Positions 10,001 to 21,000 of a stretch of DNA of 64,000 nucleotides are shown here, piece by piece. Each line of letters begins with the position of its first letter. Positions within the stretch are counted from its first letter, which is position 1. The stretch comes from Trichostrongylus colubriformis (lineage: Eukaryota; Nematoda; Chromadorea; Rhabditida; Trichostrongylidae): contig OZ022261.1 in assembly GCA_963978905.1 (NCBI GenBank), positions 25,665,686-25,729,685 on the forward strand, read 5' to 3'. The position numbers were made by a program, and so were the translations under genes. The notes beneath the pieces are model-generated. The model was not told the origin of the DNA. It worked only from the letters and a program-made list of their open reading frames with translations, and ran no database searches.

Positions 10001-11946
10001 TCATCTGGCCAATCTTTCGTCCATATTCGCCTTACCCTAGCCATTGTGATGCCATGCTTTCAGAAGCCCGACCACCTCGCGTGTCCTGACCTACTTAGAC
10101 AGTCTTGATTCGCATCCCAGGGGGAGCTGCGCGGCGTCACTAACGCGACATGTACGACGATAATGCGACGAGATGCGGTATCGGCTGCTCCTGCTGTACA
10201 CTGTTCGTTTCTGTACGTGGTGCATTCCAATAAAATCGATTTAGGCTTCCATTTTCGGAGCTCCTTTCCTTGAAAAGTAGAAATTGCCAGCACCTCACCA
10301 ACCACTTTGCCCACTTTTCTTCCAAAATTTGGATTTTCTATGAAGTACCATAATGATTATTCATTTTCACCATCCAAAACTCCTCGATCCGTGTTTCCTT
10401 CATTTGTTCGAGGATAGCCACCCGTTTGGTTCATTTTTCAGAGCTGGTAATGGGCAATGATAGATGTTCAATCGAGTTTGTGCTTTCAATAGAACCGCTG
10501 CGAAAACCTAACATGTCATTTGTTTCAAAACACTGTACAAAGATTCTCGCCAGAGACAAATATTGTGTCTCACCGAAAAAATGGGCTCCACACGGCATCC
10601 ACCTTCATCATCTATGAGGAAGCGAGGCGTTGGCAATCACACGTGATTAAACGATTAAGCTGGAATGTAGCAGGCGGAACTCTTTTGAGAGTGGCACATC
10701 CCCACAGCTCATTTACAATCACGGGCATAAAAAACTGAATAGCCACAATACAGTACTGGGTAATCCATAAAAGCCAGTTCGCGCGCCAACGTCGCGCTCG
10801 CAGATGGAGCGGCAAATTTACTCTTTTATTAAGGAAAGTGGGGAATAATCATCGAGCAACATAACACGTTCGTTTGCAACTTAGCACTGCTTCACAATAA
10901 AATCCTTATCTTGGCCAATGCAGGAAGAAAAAAAAACCAAATCTTACCTCATTGCCATCCAACTTATCAGAGTATAACAGTTATAACCGTTCATATGGTA
11001 AAAGCTTGCTAACTACGGAGACCAGGAGGAATTAGCGTACAAAATAATGGGATAATACATATCCTATTACAATTGCAATCGACAACTACGACATGCGGGT
11101 TTGCTCTGTTAGATCAGCCACAGGCCCCTGTTTGCGTTGACATCTACCACAGTTCCCTGTGCATTTGCCATCTGCCGCCCCTCTGCACTTTGGCAGCTTC
11201 TTAAAGGAATCGTCCACGGAAAATGAGTTTTCGTGTCACCCATATATTTATGTTGTATTTGCCTAATGTTGGCCTCATGCGAAATTTCACGCGAAAAAAT
11301 GTGAATCTGGCTGAGATACAGCACCACAAAGTGCGGTCCTAGTGGGCGGGGCCACCGTGTAAAAGCCTCCTACCGCGTCCGCCGTCGTCGGAGACGCATT
11401 GTAGGAACAGAAGGTTACGTAAACAGTCCCACTCTCCGTTCCCAACGGCGGCGGAAGACGGGACGAGGCTTTTACACGGAGGCCCCGCCCACCGGGACCG
11501 CACTTTGTGGTGCTGTATCTCAGCCAGATTCACATTTTTTCGCGTGAAATTTTGCATGAGGCCAACATTAGGCAAATACAACATAAACATATGGGTAACA
11601 CAAAAACTCATTTTCCGTGGACGATTCCTTTAAGTCGGGACTCCCCCTCAGTGGATGGAGTCCCCTGAGATCCCATGCTGGAATCTTGTTCTCACTTCGA
11701 TGTTCTATACGGACCAGCACCTTCCAAATGCTTCAGGTCGAGAGAGCGAATTCACTTGAAGTGACGAGAACACTCTACAAAGGTCTCCCGAAGAACGTAC
11801 ATGTGGCTGCCTTCCGATCTGTTCAGCTACATCTGAAAAAACTGGAACGCGAGAGAAAAGTAAAAAGAATAGGTCTTATAGACTACGCTCTTGTGTCTAA
11901 GCTTACTCCGCCTGTTTCAACACAGTCATTCATGTGCGAAAGATAA
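7059..11946 (+). CDS. lactb2: LACTB2-like endoribonuclease, 3' part
   Basis: Four exons are seen: 7059-7132, 7213-7289, 7404-7514 and 11737-11946 (stop TAA). All junctions are GT-AG and the phases agree. The reading gives GHTSDH (metal-binding His/Asp), [10 protein letters not shown] (metal-bridging Asp), CPGHGPLI (last metal-binding His), then a helical region and the LACTB2-type C-terminal winged-helix segment around [14 protein letters not shown]. Known LACTB2 proteins are single-strand-specific, mitochondrial metallo-beta-lactamase-fold endoribonucleases. The first metal motif (HxHxDH) should lie in earlier exons, which were not found in this window; the codon split at 7059 calls for a preceding exon ending in CC. 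The last intron (7515-11736) is filled with repeats. Confidence 0.85.
7915..8105 (+). repeat. Dispersed repeat R2, partial copy
   Basis: The stretch shares the GGTGTCGAGG..GCTTCAGTACGAC-like start, a C-rich CCCCTCCCC core and an AGGAATCCTC..CTCCGGGTG-like end with 6215-6812 and 40785-41130. It lacks the middle of those copies. It lies within the last LACTB2-like intron. Confidence 0.45.
8348..9236. mobile_element. Non-autonomous element with mariner-like ends
   Basis: The 26-bp terminal inverted repeats start CAGGGTGTCCCAAAA and match at 24 of 26 positions (8348-8373 against the reverse complement of 9211-9236). The 889-bp interior has no transposase motif in any frame I could read. The longest open frames, at 8321-8761 and 8806-9072 on the + strand, resemble nothing I recognise. 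CAGGGTGTCCCAAAA-type ends are typical of mariner-superfamily elements. A TA follows the right end, but the left flank is CA, so the duplication is imperfect. Confidence 0.7.
9585..9960 (+). pseudogene. RTE-type LINE 3' fragment
   Basis: The reading LNKES..R, then [25 protein letters not shown] and a [13 protein letters not shown] end follows the C-terminal region downstream of the reverse transcriptase in nematode RTE-like LINEs. There the family shows a GHVLR motif followed by a basic R-rich stretch. No reverse transcriptase core is attached, so this is a 5'-truncated copy, the usual product of LINE insertion. It lies in the last LACTB2-like intron. Confidence 0.65.
9961..11200. other. Intronic sequence with no supported feature
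   Basis: This is part of the 4.2-kb intron of the LACTB2-like gene. I found no family match, no hairpin and no repeat shared with the rest of the window. Confidence 0.4.
11201..11633. mobile_element. Palindromic TTAA element, family 1
   Basis: This is a 433-bp near-perfect palindrome. Both ends read TTAAAGGAATCGTCCACGG inward, with TTAA at 11201-11204 and 11630-11633. Arms include the CATATATTTATGTTGTATTTG block, a TCACGCGAAAAAATGTGAAT block and a GGGCGGGGC block; the centre holds the GTAGGAACAGAAGG and CTCCGTTCCCAACGG segments. It encodes no protein. It ends 104 bp upstream of the terminal LACTB2-like exon. Confidence 0.85.
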
Positions 11947-12399
11947 ATATATGTACTACTTGTTGTGTAAGCCCCTGAAGGCATGTACTGTTGCCTCAGC
12001 TCAGCGGTCAGTTCTGAGATTAGTTTTTTTTCATTTAAGTGTTTCATTGAAAGATTCATCTCCGAATTCATACATGAACTTATTGCCATGTACGCGCTAT
12101 TTTACACTCCTATCAGTGACAGGATCAAGGTGAACTAATCTTGTTATGGTGCCACTTTTTTCATGGTGTACCATCAACATCGAGCGATCTATTTTAGAAG
12201 GAGTTCACGAGTTATAGTGCGTTGTTTGAAATTCGTCCTCAAGAAAGAATGGAGTGCAGTACTCTCTTTATCATCTCACCAGTTGGCTGGCGCACACTAC
12301 TGCGCGCGAAACACCACGTACGTCATCGGGTCGATCGAAATTGCTCTTTTGAAAACGAATACGGAGTATTTCAGTGTACGTTCCGCTCATCGTGAGAGT

Positions 12400-13232
12400 A
12401 ACTTAACTTAATGCATGTGCGCTCCTTACTTCTTATCCCATGCCCTAACCATCCCAAAATTGCTCCTGTCTTACAGGTTGTTTTCATGTAGCGCCCAAGC
12501 TCTGCCCACCACCACAAATGCTTCGCCCACTGTGCCCAGGATTCTTTCGTGACCCTTAACAACTCATCGCCGGTAAATCCATCTTCTACACGTTTGGGTC
12601 ACATTGAAACCCAATTAACAAGTTTCGGTCTTAAAGCGGAACATTCTAGGTCACGCCCCGCCCACTGTGTGCGGAGCTTAACTTGGTCAATGTGTGCTCT
12701 TGACTTCCTGTCCCATGCCCTGCCCTTTACCACACTTGTCCCTATCTTCACAGGTCGTTTCAGGTGATGTCCAAGCTCCGCCTACCACTACAAATTATCC
12801 GCCCATTGTGTCCACGCATCTTTCATGATTTTAAAAAACTCATTCCTGACCTTTATCCACCTTCCCCCCACGTTTGTGTCATATTGGAACCCAATTAACA
12901 ACTTTCGGTCCGAAAGCGGAAATTCTAGGTCACGTCCCGCCCCCGTGGGTGAAGCTTAACTTGGTCCATGTGTGGTCTTTATTCCTGTCCCATGCCCTAC
13001 CCATACCACACTTGGCCCCATCTGCACAGGTCGTTTTTCATGTGATGTCCAAGCTCCGCCTACCACTACAAATGCTCCGTCCATTGTGTCCACGCATCTT
13101 TCATGACTTTAAAAAACTCATTCCTGACCTTTATCCACCTTCCCCCCACGTTTGTGTCATATTGGAACCCAATTAACAGTTTCCGGTCCGAAGCGGAAAT
13201 TCTAGGTCACGCCCCGCCCCCGTGGGTGGAGC
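12400..13232 (+). repeat. 280-bp tandem repeat, three copies
   Basis: Three consecutive units of about 277-287 bp start near 12400, 12678 and 12957. Each carries an AGCTTAACTTGGTC start, a TGTCCCATGCCC block, a TGATGTCCAAGCTCCGCC block and a CCCAATTAACA block. A fourth, truncated unit resumes at 13714 after the insertion 13233-13713. No coding content was seen. Confidence 0.8.
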
Positions 13233-13713
13233 TTAAAGGCACAGTTCACGATAATATGAGTACCTTGGTTCCATCAGCAAGTAGATAGCCCCTTTCACAA
13301 GGGCAAAGCTGTGCCCTTATCAAGGAGCGAGGGTGGGTGCTTAACGCGTAAGGAACACGCAAATAAGATGACGGCCACCGTCTCAAGATGGCCCACACCC
13401 ATCTTCGATTCAACCAGCTGGTGAGCGGTGGCTTTTACGTGTGTGAGAAGCATGATATCGACCGCGATAAGAAATGATAGGAGACACTCCCATTGTAAAA
13501 ACAACGTTAACGGATATTATCATGTAAATACTTGTTCAAATATTACTTGCTTTCGAGCTGCAAACTCGTCGAATCCGAAGGTCAGAAACACTTCATTTTT
13601 GGGGCTTTCGAAAAGTTTCCCCGTTTTTTTCTTCCTACATGTGTTCTTTAGCACTCCTAGGGTCTTTATGGAGCACGGCGAGGCACGAAAATTATCGTGA
13701 ACTGTGCCTTTAA
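13233..13713. mobile_element. Palindromic TTAA element, family 2
   Basis: The ends are TTAAAGGCACAGTTCACGATAAT on the left and its exact reverse complement on the right (13691-13713). The insertion splits a tandem repeat unit at AGC-TTAA-CTTGGTC; the neighbouring units keep the uninterrupted site. TTAA is therefore the target duplication. TTAA duplication is the hallmark of piggyBac-type transposition, so this is best called a piggyBac-like miniature element, although no transposase is present. Confidence 0.85.
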
Positions 13714-13800
13714 CTCGGTCCATGTATGGTTTTTACTTCCTGTCCCATGCCCTACCCATACCACACTTGGCCCCATCTGCACAGATCGTTTTTCATATAA
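13714..13800 (+). repeat. Truncated fourth unit of the 280-bp tandem repeat
   Basis: CTCGGTCCATGTATGG, then TGTCCCATGCCCTACCC and a CACTTGGCCCCATCTGCACAG block, continue the tandem unit exactly where the TTAA element interrupts it. The repeat then breaks off into a GGACGGAC-rich stretch. Confidence 0.75.
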
Positions 13801-13898
13801 TACCTGATTTCGTGGCAGACGTACAAAGGGACGGACGGACAAAGGGATGGACGGACAGACAGACGAAGCATTTTATATGCTTTTATACGAGTAGGGCT

Positions 13899-14270
13899 AA
13901 GGTGCCTGATTAAAAACGAAGTGTGGTAAAGTCGGTATGCATCGGAAATTTTTGCCGTGAAGACCGTACGGGTTAGAGCGATAAACCTTCAAACTCTGAT
14001 AACTTTTCTCTCCAGGCGAATCATAGAGCTAGAAAAAGTGTGGGAAAGAAGACGGTGTGGCTCTCTTGGCCACAATCTGATAAGGTGCCTAATTAAAAAC
14101 GCAAGTGTGGTAATGTCGGTATGCATAGGAAATTTCTGCCGTGAAGACCGTACGGGTCAGAGTGATAAACCTTAGAACTCTAATAGCTTTTCTCTCTAGG
14201 CGAATCGCAGAGTCACAGAGCTAGAAAAAGTGTTGAAAGGAAGGCGGTGTGCGCTCCCTTGGTCACAAAT
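13899..14270 (+). repeat. Tandem duplication, unit about 183 bp
   Basis: Two adjacent units start AAGGTGCCT(G/A)ATTAAAAACG, at about 13900 and 14083. Both contain GCCGTGAAGACCGTACGGGT and GAGCTAGAAAAAGTGT. They differ by scattered substitutions and one short insertion. Confidence 0.8.
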
Positions 14271-14865
14271 ATACTGCCAGCTTGGCATTTTCTTCTTCTT
14301 CTTCAGCGATTGTCCCACTTAATTGCGGGGTCGACTTTCTTGGTACATTGACGCCACTCATCTCGATTGAATGCTTGTGCCGGGGTTATTTTTTTTACTT
14401 TTCTTTGTGTTTTTTGGTTTTATTTCTCTCGGTTATTAAGAATGTGTACTACTTTTAACAACTTGAACTTCTTTTAACATTTTACATTCTGTTTACTTTC
14501 TCTATCAATCTAGTAGTCTTTCGAATTACCTCTATCTAGTCTTTTTCTTGACTGATCCTTCACATAGCTCTTTTTTATAGTGTTGTTATTTGCTCTTATA
14601 TTTATTTTTCCTTGTGATTCTAACTTTGTTATTACTTATACATGTGATATATTTCGACACTTATTCTATATTTTAAACACCTTCTAATTTAACCTTTATT
14701 TCCTATCCATCCTAGCTACTGATGAACCTCGAGGGTGGATAGAAAACACAGTGGTTCGTATGAGAATAGAGGCGAAACGAACCACCTACTAATTTATATC
14801 ATCTACTTTTCATAACTTTTCATTTCCTTTTTCTTTTATTTATGCCAGCCAGTCCACACTCTGCA
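14271..14865. other. AT-rich sequence, no supported feature
   Basis: This is pyrimidine- and AT-rich sequence between the tandem duplication and the LINE. I see no open frame worth naming and no repeat. Confidence 0.4.
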
Positions 14866-17300
14866 CGTAATGTCGAGCCAGCGCTGCTTGGGCCGTCCTC
14901 TCGGCCGCACTCCGTTCCCAAGAGAAAGACCTGACTTGCAAACGGCGTTTTCACTAGCTAGCAGGACGTGGCCATCCACCGAAGCCGAGCTTCGCATATT
15001 CTGTCAGTCATTGGAGCCACGCCGTACCTTTGTCGTATGGTGTCATTACGAACACGCTCCAAACGCGTGATTCCGGCCGTCCAACGCAGCATTTTCGTCT
15101 CCATCACGCTCAGACGTGCTTCGATTTCTATAAAAACTGGCGACGTTTCAACGCCGTAGGTCGCGGCTGGGCGAACGATGCCTCTATAAATCTTGGACTT
15201 GAGTATTTCTGGTATATTCTGTCGCAAGGAACGCCCGTCATCGAGCGCCAATTAGTTCAAGCGGAGCTAATGCGTGAATTGACTTCGTGCCTCAGGCTGC
15301 CTTCGGATGCAATCGTCGACCCATGATATTTAAAGCTGGTTGTGCGCGAATGCCACAGTGCCATTGATCACAATGGAGCTTGAGTCGTTCATGCCTGTCG
15401 CCACATAATTCGGTCTTCCCGACATCCAGCCTAAGTCCAAAGGCCGCCAAGCGATCGCACCATGTTTGCACTTCCTTTTCGAGTTCCTTTTTGTGTTCAC
15501 AGGCAGGCATGACGTCATCAGCGTACAAAAGTGTCGGAAGGGGCTTCTTTTGAAAGCCTCATGAGATGGTATCCATGACAGTAATGAATCGAGGTACCTT
15601 CTGGGGTTGGCATTCGGCTCTTTGGACTCGAAAAGAAATTACGTGCCCACTCAATAAGCTCTCCAGGAGCGTTGTGCTGCCACAAGGTGTAGCCCATCAC
15701 TTCGTTTGGCACTCGGTCAAAAGCTTTTTCCAAGTCTAAAAAAGGCAAGATGCACAGGTTTCTCCTTTTCGTAATGTTTTCCTAGCAGAATTCGTACGGC
15801 GTAAATGGCATCTACAGTATCACATCCGGCCACAAATCCGCACTGCTTGGTAATAAGTTGGATGACATCACGAAGGCGGCCATCAGCAATGCGCTCAAAA
15901 ATTTTCATGCTGTGTAATATCAAGAGAATTGGACGAAGCTCTTGCATTCTGCTGGACTTCCCTTCCTTTTCCAGATCGGGATCGTCAAGCTTTTTTGCCA
16001 ACCTCCGGGAACCTTTTTCTCTTTGATGATTCGGTTAAGGGATTTCGTGAGCCACTCAGCAGCGTTACGATACCGTGGCTTCCAGAGATCAGCTGCTACA
16101 TCATCAGGTCCTGCCGCTTTTCCTGACTTCATCTCCTTCAAGTCCTCTTCAGTTTCATTAACTACAATCTCCTGGACAGGCCAAATGTTGGTGGCACATG
16201 AGAGATTGGTTTTTGGGTGAATTCCTCTGTGGATGTTTGCTCGAAGTACTCACGCCATCTTCTCAGCACTTTCTTGTGTTCCATAATGAGATCTCTTGAC
16301 CGTCATCGCTTTGGCGATGTCGAGCCTTGGTGAGTCGGTGAAGATACAGCTCCCCATGACGAATTTCAAGTCCCTCGTTGAAAACTCAAAATCTGCAGCT
16401 TTAGCAGCAGGCACAGACTCATTTGCCGCAAATTTTCCTTCACGATACTTCAGCCAGTTTTCGACAGTATTTTCATCGAGGAGTGAGTGATAGAGCCTCT
16501 TCTTTTCACGCACTTTTTCTCTGACGTCGTCTGTCCACAGCCATGCTTGCTTGTCAATTTTGCGTCGACCTTGTTTTGTAGTACCGGGTTCAGAGCAAGT
16601 AGCGTGCGTTATCGACTCGCTACCCTTTTCCAAGTTTGCTCAACAGTGTTTATTACTGGTAGTTGTATACGAGAAATAACATCTGGTTCTCTATCCTTCA
16701 GCCGCTACCATTTGATTCTCGCTAGTCCTCTCACTTTGAAGTGTTTCAACCTTGCAGGTGTTATATTTAGCGTACAGATCAGTGGTCGATGTGTGTGGCG
16801 ACTGTTTTGTATGGTACTATCTCCGCGTCTGTGACAAGCCCTTCGTCTCTTGGTCTCACAAGAATGAAGTCGATCTGTGTTCTGGCACTCCCTCTGTAGA
16901 ATATTATGAGTTGAGAGTCACGATTCCGAAATTTAGTGTTCACGATTGTAAGACTGTGCGAGTTTGCGTACTCGAAAGTTCGCTAACCTCTTCGTGACGT
17001 GACCCGCAGCCGGAGACCCTGTGGCAACTATAGCCGTTCTTCATAGCACCAATGTGCCCATTAGGATCTTCAGCAACAATGACTGCTTCCTCCAATGGTA
17101 CGTCGGCTGTCTTCTCATCGAGCCGGTTTCAAAATTCAGTTTAAAGTGACTCAGAGCAGCCGGTTTGTGGAGCATATGCAGAGAAGAAGTGGTAACGCTT
17201 CTATCGAAAGCAAAGACAATTTTCATGAAACGGTCATCGTATCGCTCAACACCTGCGATTGGAAACGCATCCTGACAATAACATCGACACTGTTAACAGA
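14866..17300 (-). pseudogene. Decayed RTE-type LINE (endonuclease-reverse transcriptase)
   Basis: Read on the minus strand, from 17300 down: an endonuclease region (NTKFRNRD, IDFILVRPRDEG near 16840-16930). Then a linker with KKRLYHSLLDENTVENW (16460-16510). Then reverse transcriptase blocks MKSGKAAGPDDV (16100-16140), PVHLAFFRLGKSF and LDLEKAFDRVPNEV (15690-15750), the YADDV catalytic box (about 15520), and the C-terminal region with ILKSKIYRGIVRPAATYGVET and KMLRWTAG. Several frameshifts and stops break it, so it is inactive. The order endonuclease, then RT with no RNase H fits RTE-type non-LTR retrotransposons. The FRLGKSF and LEKAFDR pieces overlap at a frameshift. Confidence 0.85.
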
Positions 17301-17439
17301 CCTAGGGCCGCCACAAAGAAAGGCTTCGAATCCATGGCCAAGTTCCTATAAACTGCTACTCGACCATCTACTAATCGGCATGAAACCGGAAATTCGATAA
17401 CTGTTTTATTTTGATAGCGTATTTTGATAACTCGGACAC

Positions 17440-17710
17440 AATAACTACCTTTGGAAAAAAAACTTTCCGATTTCGTTGCGAGCAGGCACTACTGTGGTAC
17501 TGCAAGAGAGCAATCTCGTTCTCCTTTCGTACCCTTCTTGCAGCTCTGTGATTTGTCATGGGAGAGGAAAATTGCTAGAGTTTGAAGTGTGACAACTCGG
17601 ACTCTGCAACTGCTCCGACGAGTTGTCGCCGAAAAAATTCCGGTTTCATCGCGAGCAGGCAGTAATATGGTACTGCAAGAGAGCTCTCTCGTTCTTCTTT
17701 CGAACACTCT
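17440..17710 (+). repeat. Tandem pair of about 170-bp units
   Basis: GCGAGCAGGCA followed by TGGTACTGCAAGAGAGC and a CTCGTTCT-rich end occurs at 17478-17545 and at 17651-17710. The second unit abuts the left end of the palindromic element that starts at 17710. Confidence 0.65.
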
Positions 17711-18104
17711 TCAAGAGAATCGTGCACGGAAAATGAGTTTCTCTCTTGCCCACATATTTATGTTGCGAATGCAATCCTCGCGAAAAAGTAGGGATCCGGC
17801 TGAGATTTAGCTCTCAAAGTGGTAGCCGAGGGGCGGGATCTTGGAGCAAATGCCCGCCCCGTCGTCCGCAGCTGTCGTAGATGCACAGTGGGAACAGAAA
17901 GTGACGTTAATATTCCCACTCTTCTTCTCCGACCAAAGCGAACATTTGCTCTGAGGCTCCGCTACCTCGGCCACCACTTTGAGAAATTGTACCTTAGCCG
18001 AATTCTTACTTTTCCGCATGAAGCTTTGCGTGCGGCCTTTTCGGGCAAATGCACATAAATACATGGGTAACTGAGAAACTCATTTTCCGTGCACGATTCC
18101 TTTG
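17710..18104. mobile_element. Palindromic TTAA element, family 1, diverged
   Basis: The left end is TCAAGAGAATCGTGCACGGAAAATGAG-like and the right end is its inverted partner, CATTTTCCGTGCACGATTCC. The interior matches family 1 (CATATTTATGTTG block, GGGGCGGG block, GGAACAGAAAGTGACGT centre). The terminal tetranucleotides have drifted from TTAA. Confidence 0.7.
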
Positions 18105-18761
18105 AGTGTACCGAGGCTGCGAGATGACGAACTACTTGACGTCAGATCAGCACAAGGAAGCGCCTGGCTGGGGACGCTTTCAAGAACATCTACGAAGTAG
18201 TGAGAAGGACAAAAACCATCCGGCTCTGCGTCCCGTCCTAACGTCCACTTTGAATACAAAGTGACTGCGCAGATATGACGAGTTAGCACAGTGTCGTCCT
18301 TCGCGCTATTGAAAGCGCGACGCAATTGGAATATCCCGATACAACCGGGTGAGGAAATCCAGAGCTTTCAACTCCGTCATCAAACCCCGTATTTTCTGAG
18401 TATTCGGAGATTGAATGGGCTACAGTTATGTGGTATGGATATAATCGCGGAACCACTGCGAATATTTGCTGGATCCTTCGAAATTAGAATAAGCACCGGG
18501 ATTATGGCCAAACTTTTTCACGAAAGTCTGGGAAAATGAAGACTTGTTGTGAGACCCTGGTGTTGCAAGGTTTACTGGCTAGACAGGAAGGAATAGAAAA
18601 GTTGCTGACGTCTGCTCGCGGAACTCGGTGAGAGCACGTGACAGGTGACTCATTTTCCTTTGTCTCGTCTGCATCTCCCGTGCCCTACTCTGGATACCAG
18701 TGGTGTTCCCATTGCTTCACATGTAGAGCTGCTTCATTAGTATCTTGTACTTGAGACAACC
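18105..18761. other. No supported feature
   Basis: I found no repeat, hairpin or exon candidate with family similarity between the TTAA element and the mariner element. Confidence 0.35.
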
Positions 18762-18763
18762 TA

Positions 18764-19959
18764 TTAGGTTGTCGCATTGAAATTTTCACTTTTTCAACAA
18801 AAAATTCAGTCCAATTTATTTACGATATAATCGGATCGATTAATTCAAAGTACGTTCTATTAGAATCAATAACGTCTAATAAGCCACTACGGTAAAAATC
18901 AGAAGACATAGAAGCGAAAAATTCCGCAAGGCCGGATTCGAGGTCCTCTCGAGAATCGTATTGTTTCGCAGCTAGGAACGCCTTCAGGGAGCGGAAGAGG
19001 TGGTAGTCTGTTGGGGCTAGGTCGGGCGAGTACGGAGTGTGTACCACGGTAGTCCAGCCCAGCTCAGGATTTTTTGGCGAGTGACTGTAGCCACATGGGG
19101 CCTGGCATTGTCATGCAAAAAGTAAATCCGATCTTGCTGCGTTCTGAGTTTACCGCTCAGGCGATCGAGCTACTTACGGTAATATTCCTTGGTGACAGTA
19201 GTATTGTCCGGTAGCAGCTCCCAGTGAATCACTCCGCGCATATTCCACCAAACAGACAACATCACCTTCCGAACCCCTTGTTCCGGTCGTGGCGTTGGCA
19301 CTCCTTTCTCGTCTTCTCCGAGCCAGTGGCGCCTGCGGCTATGGTTGACGTACATCACCCATGACTCATCACCAGTAACCAAATTGGAGAGCCAGCTCGA
19401 ATTTCTGTGTGCGGACAGGTTTGCCATGCAGGCCTCGATGCGCTGCCGCTGATGGGTTGCAGTCAGTTGATGGGGTATCCAAGATCCCCATTTGATGGAG
19501 ATGTCTAGCTATTGTGGAATGATGACACCGTAATGCCTCCGCCAGATCGCGGGTAGCTGGGGTCCCCTTTTACAGCTTCCTGTAGGCGTTCCAAATCGAT
19601 GGTTACACTGCGTTCGGGGTGTGGTGAGTCTTCAAGCTCGTAGTCCCGCCGTCGAACTTACTGAACCAGTTCAAGGCTGTCTTGTAGGAGAGGCTGGACT
19701 CGCCCATCGTACTGCAAATGTTCCGATGGGCTTCAGCTGCTGTGTGCTTCAGACGATATTCGTGAACTAGAAGCAAACGGACTTGGTTGTGTGAAAGGCT
19801 CATTATTAACAGGTTAGAATGCGTGAGCGGATAACACGGACAGTATCGATTGCGTGGGACCTCACCCTCATACATCCCTAGCTAGGGACTGTTCTGGAAT
19901 TTTTTATACAAAAATATAGGATCACATAAAGAAGTGAAAATTTCAATGCGACAACCTAA
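18764..19959 (-). mobile_element. Full-length mariner element
   Basis: The 27-bp terminal inverted repeats are perfect (18764-18790 and 19933-19959, beginning TTAGGTTGTCGCATTGAA). A TA target duplication flanks both ends (18762-18763 and 19960-19961). The 1,196-bp length is in the usual mariner range of about 1.2-1.3 kb. Perfect ends suggest recent mobility, although the transposase frame is broken. Confidence 0.9.
18825..19830 (-). pseudogene. Mariner transposase, frameshifted
   Basis: On the minus strand the N-terminal helix-turn-helix region reads MSLSHNQVRLLLVHEYRLKH and TALNWFSKFDGGT (19603-19875 frame). The first catalytic Asp lies in VTGDESWVMYVNH (19330-19390), followed by KVMLSVWWNMRGVIHWELLP. 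The third catalytic Asp lies in PYSPDLAPTDYHLFRS (19000-19045), the D,D34D signature of mariner. A stop follows YYRK near 19170 and at least one more frameshift precedes the C-terminal frame. No intact protein is possible as sequenced. Confidence 0.85.
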
Positions 19960-19961
19960 TA

Positions 19962-20920
19962 TATCGATTGTGAATAACATTCTTCAGAGGATGAATCAAT
20001 TGCGATGCTGCCCTCTGAAGCCATGTTTCGGAGGAAATGACTCTGACATGATGACTCATTCCCAGTCTAGCAGTGCTACTTGAAATCATCCCGTGAATGA
20101 AAATTATTTCAGTCACGTCATGGCTTCGCAACAGGGCTGGCGCCCTTGTGATGCATCCTTTAAAACCCCTTTTGTCCACTCCTCTGTGTATCCTTCGACC
20201 TTTCCACTCCCACTTCATTCCCAGGTGTCGTTTTCATCAGCTGTTCGAGCAGAACACTGTATTTAGATTGCAGTTCTATCGTTGTAAATATCTATGCTAT
20301 CTGTCTATCCATGATGGACTCCTAGCTCGCACGCATCGCGACGCACATAGCGTAGCGAAGTTCCGTCTTATCTATTCACACCTGTGTATGTGGTTCTGAC
20401 TTTACCTCTCTCGTGTCAACTTGGACGATTTCCTCACCGAAAAATGTTCCTTAGGTTCTTACATTCCACAGTGATTCCTCCAGCTACCCGAACTACTATG
20501 CTTAAGCCAAAACATGAAACAGCGAATATTTTTCTAGGCTCTTAAGGATTTTCTAGGCTCTTAAGAATGACAAGATGTTATAAGGGGATATGTACCGAGC
20601 ACACTAGCAACGGAAGCCTCTCTATAATTTTGCATTACTATCGCAGGCTTTTGCAAAAAGAAAAATTGCACTTGCATGCTGGATTTGAAATACGAGTAAA
20701 ACAATGGGCGTGCAGCAGACCAGCAACCTCCTTATGTGGTCCTTCTGCAAAAGTAGAACCTACTTATACCTGGCATCAGTAGTGCAGCACCGAAGAAGAT
20801 TAAGCCGAATTGACTTTTTATAGCTTCGGAGTCGATATTCGTAGTGAATTCGTGAAGTGTGCTTCAAGGCTATCAACTAGATGGGCGGCCGCGCCTTCTG
20901 ATGCACCGGCAACTTATAAC
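19962..20920. other. No supported feature
   Basis: Only short open frames occur here. A local direct repeat, TTTTCTAGGCTCTTAAG, lies at about 20531-20566. No family match was found. Confidence 0.35.
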
Positions 20921-21000
20921 AGGACCAGCAGGGCACTCGGGAGCGCATCAACGCAACTCGCGTGACGCAATGACCTGGTTGGACAGTCCTGACGCACACC
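20921..21000 (+). repeat. Dispersed 80-bp repeat, copy 3
   Basis: It starts AGGACCAGCAGGGCACTCGG, has an AACTCGCGTGACGCAATGACC core and ends GGACAGTCCTGACGCACACC. It aligns with 314-394 and with the reverse complement of 3829-3904. Confidence 0.55.
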
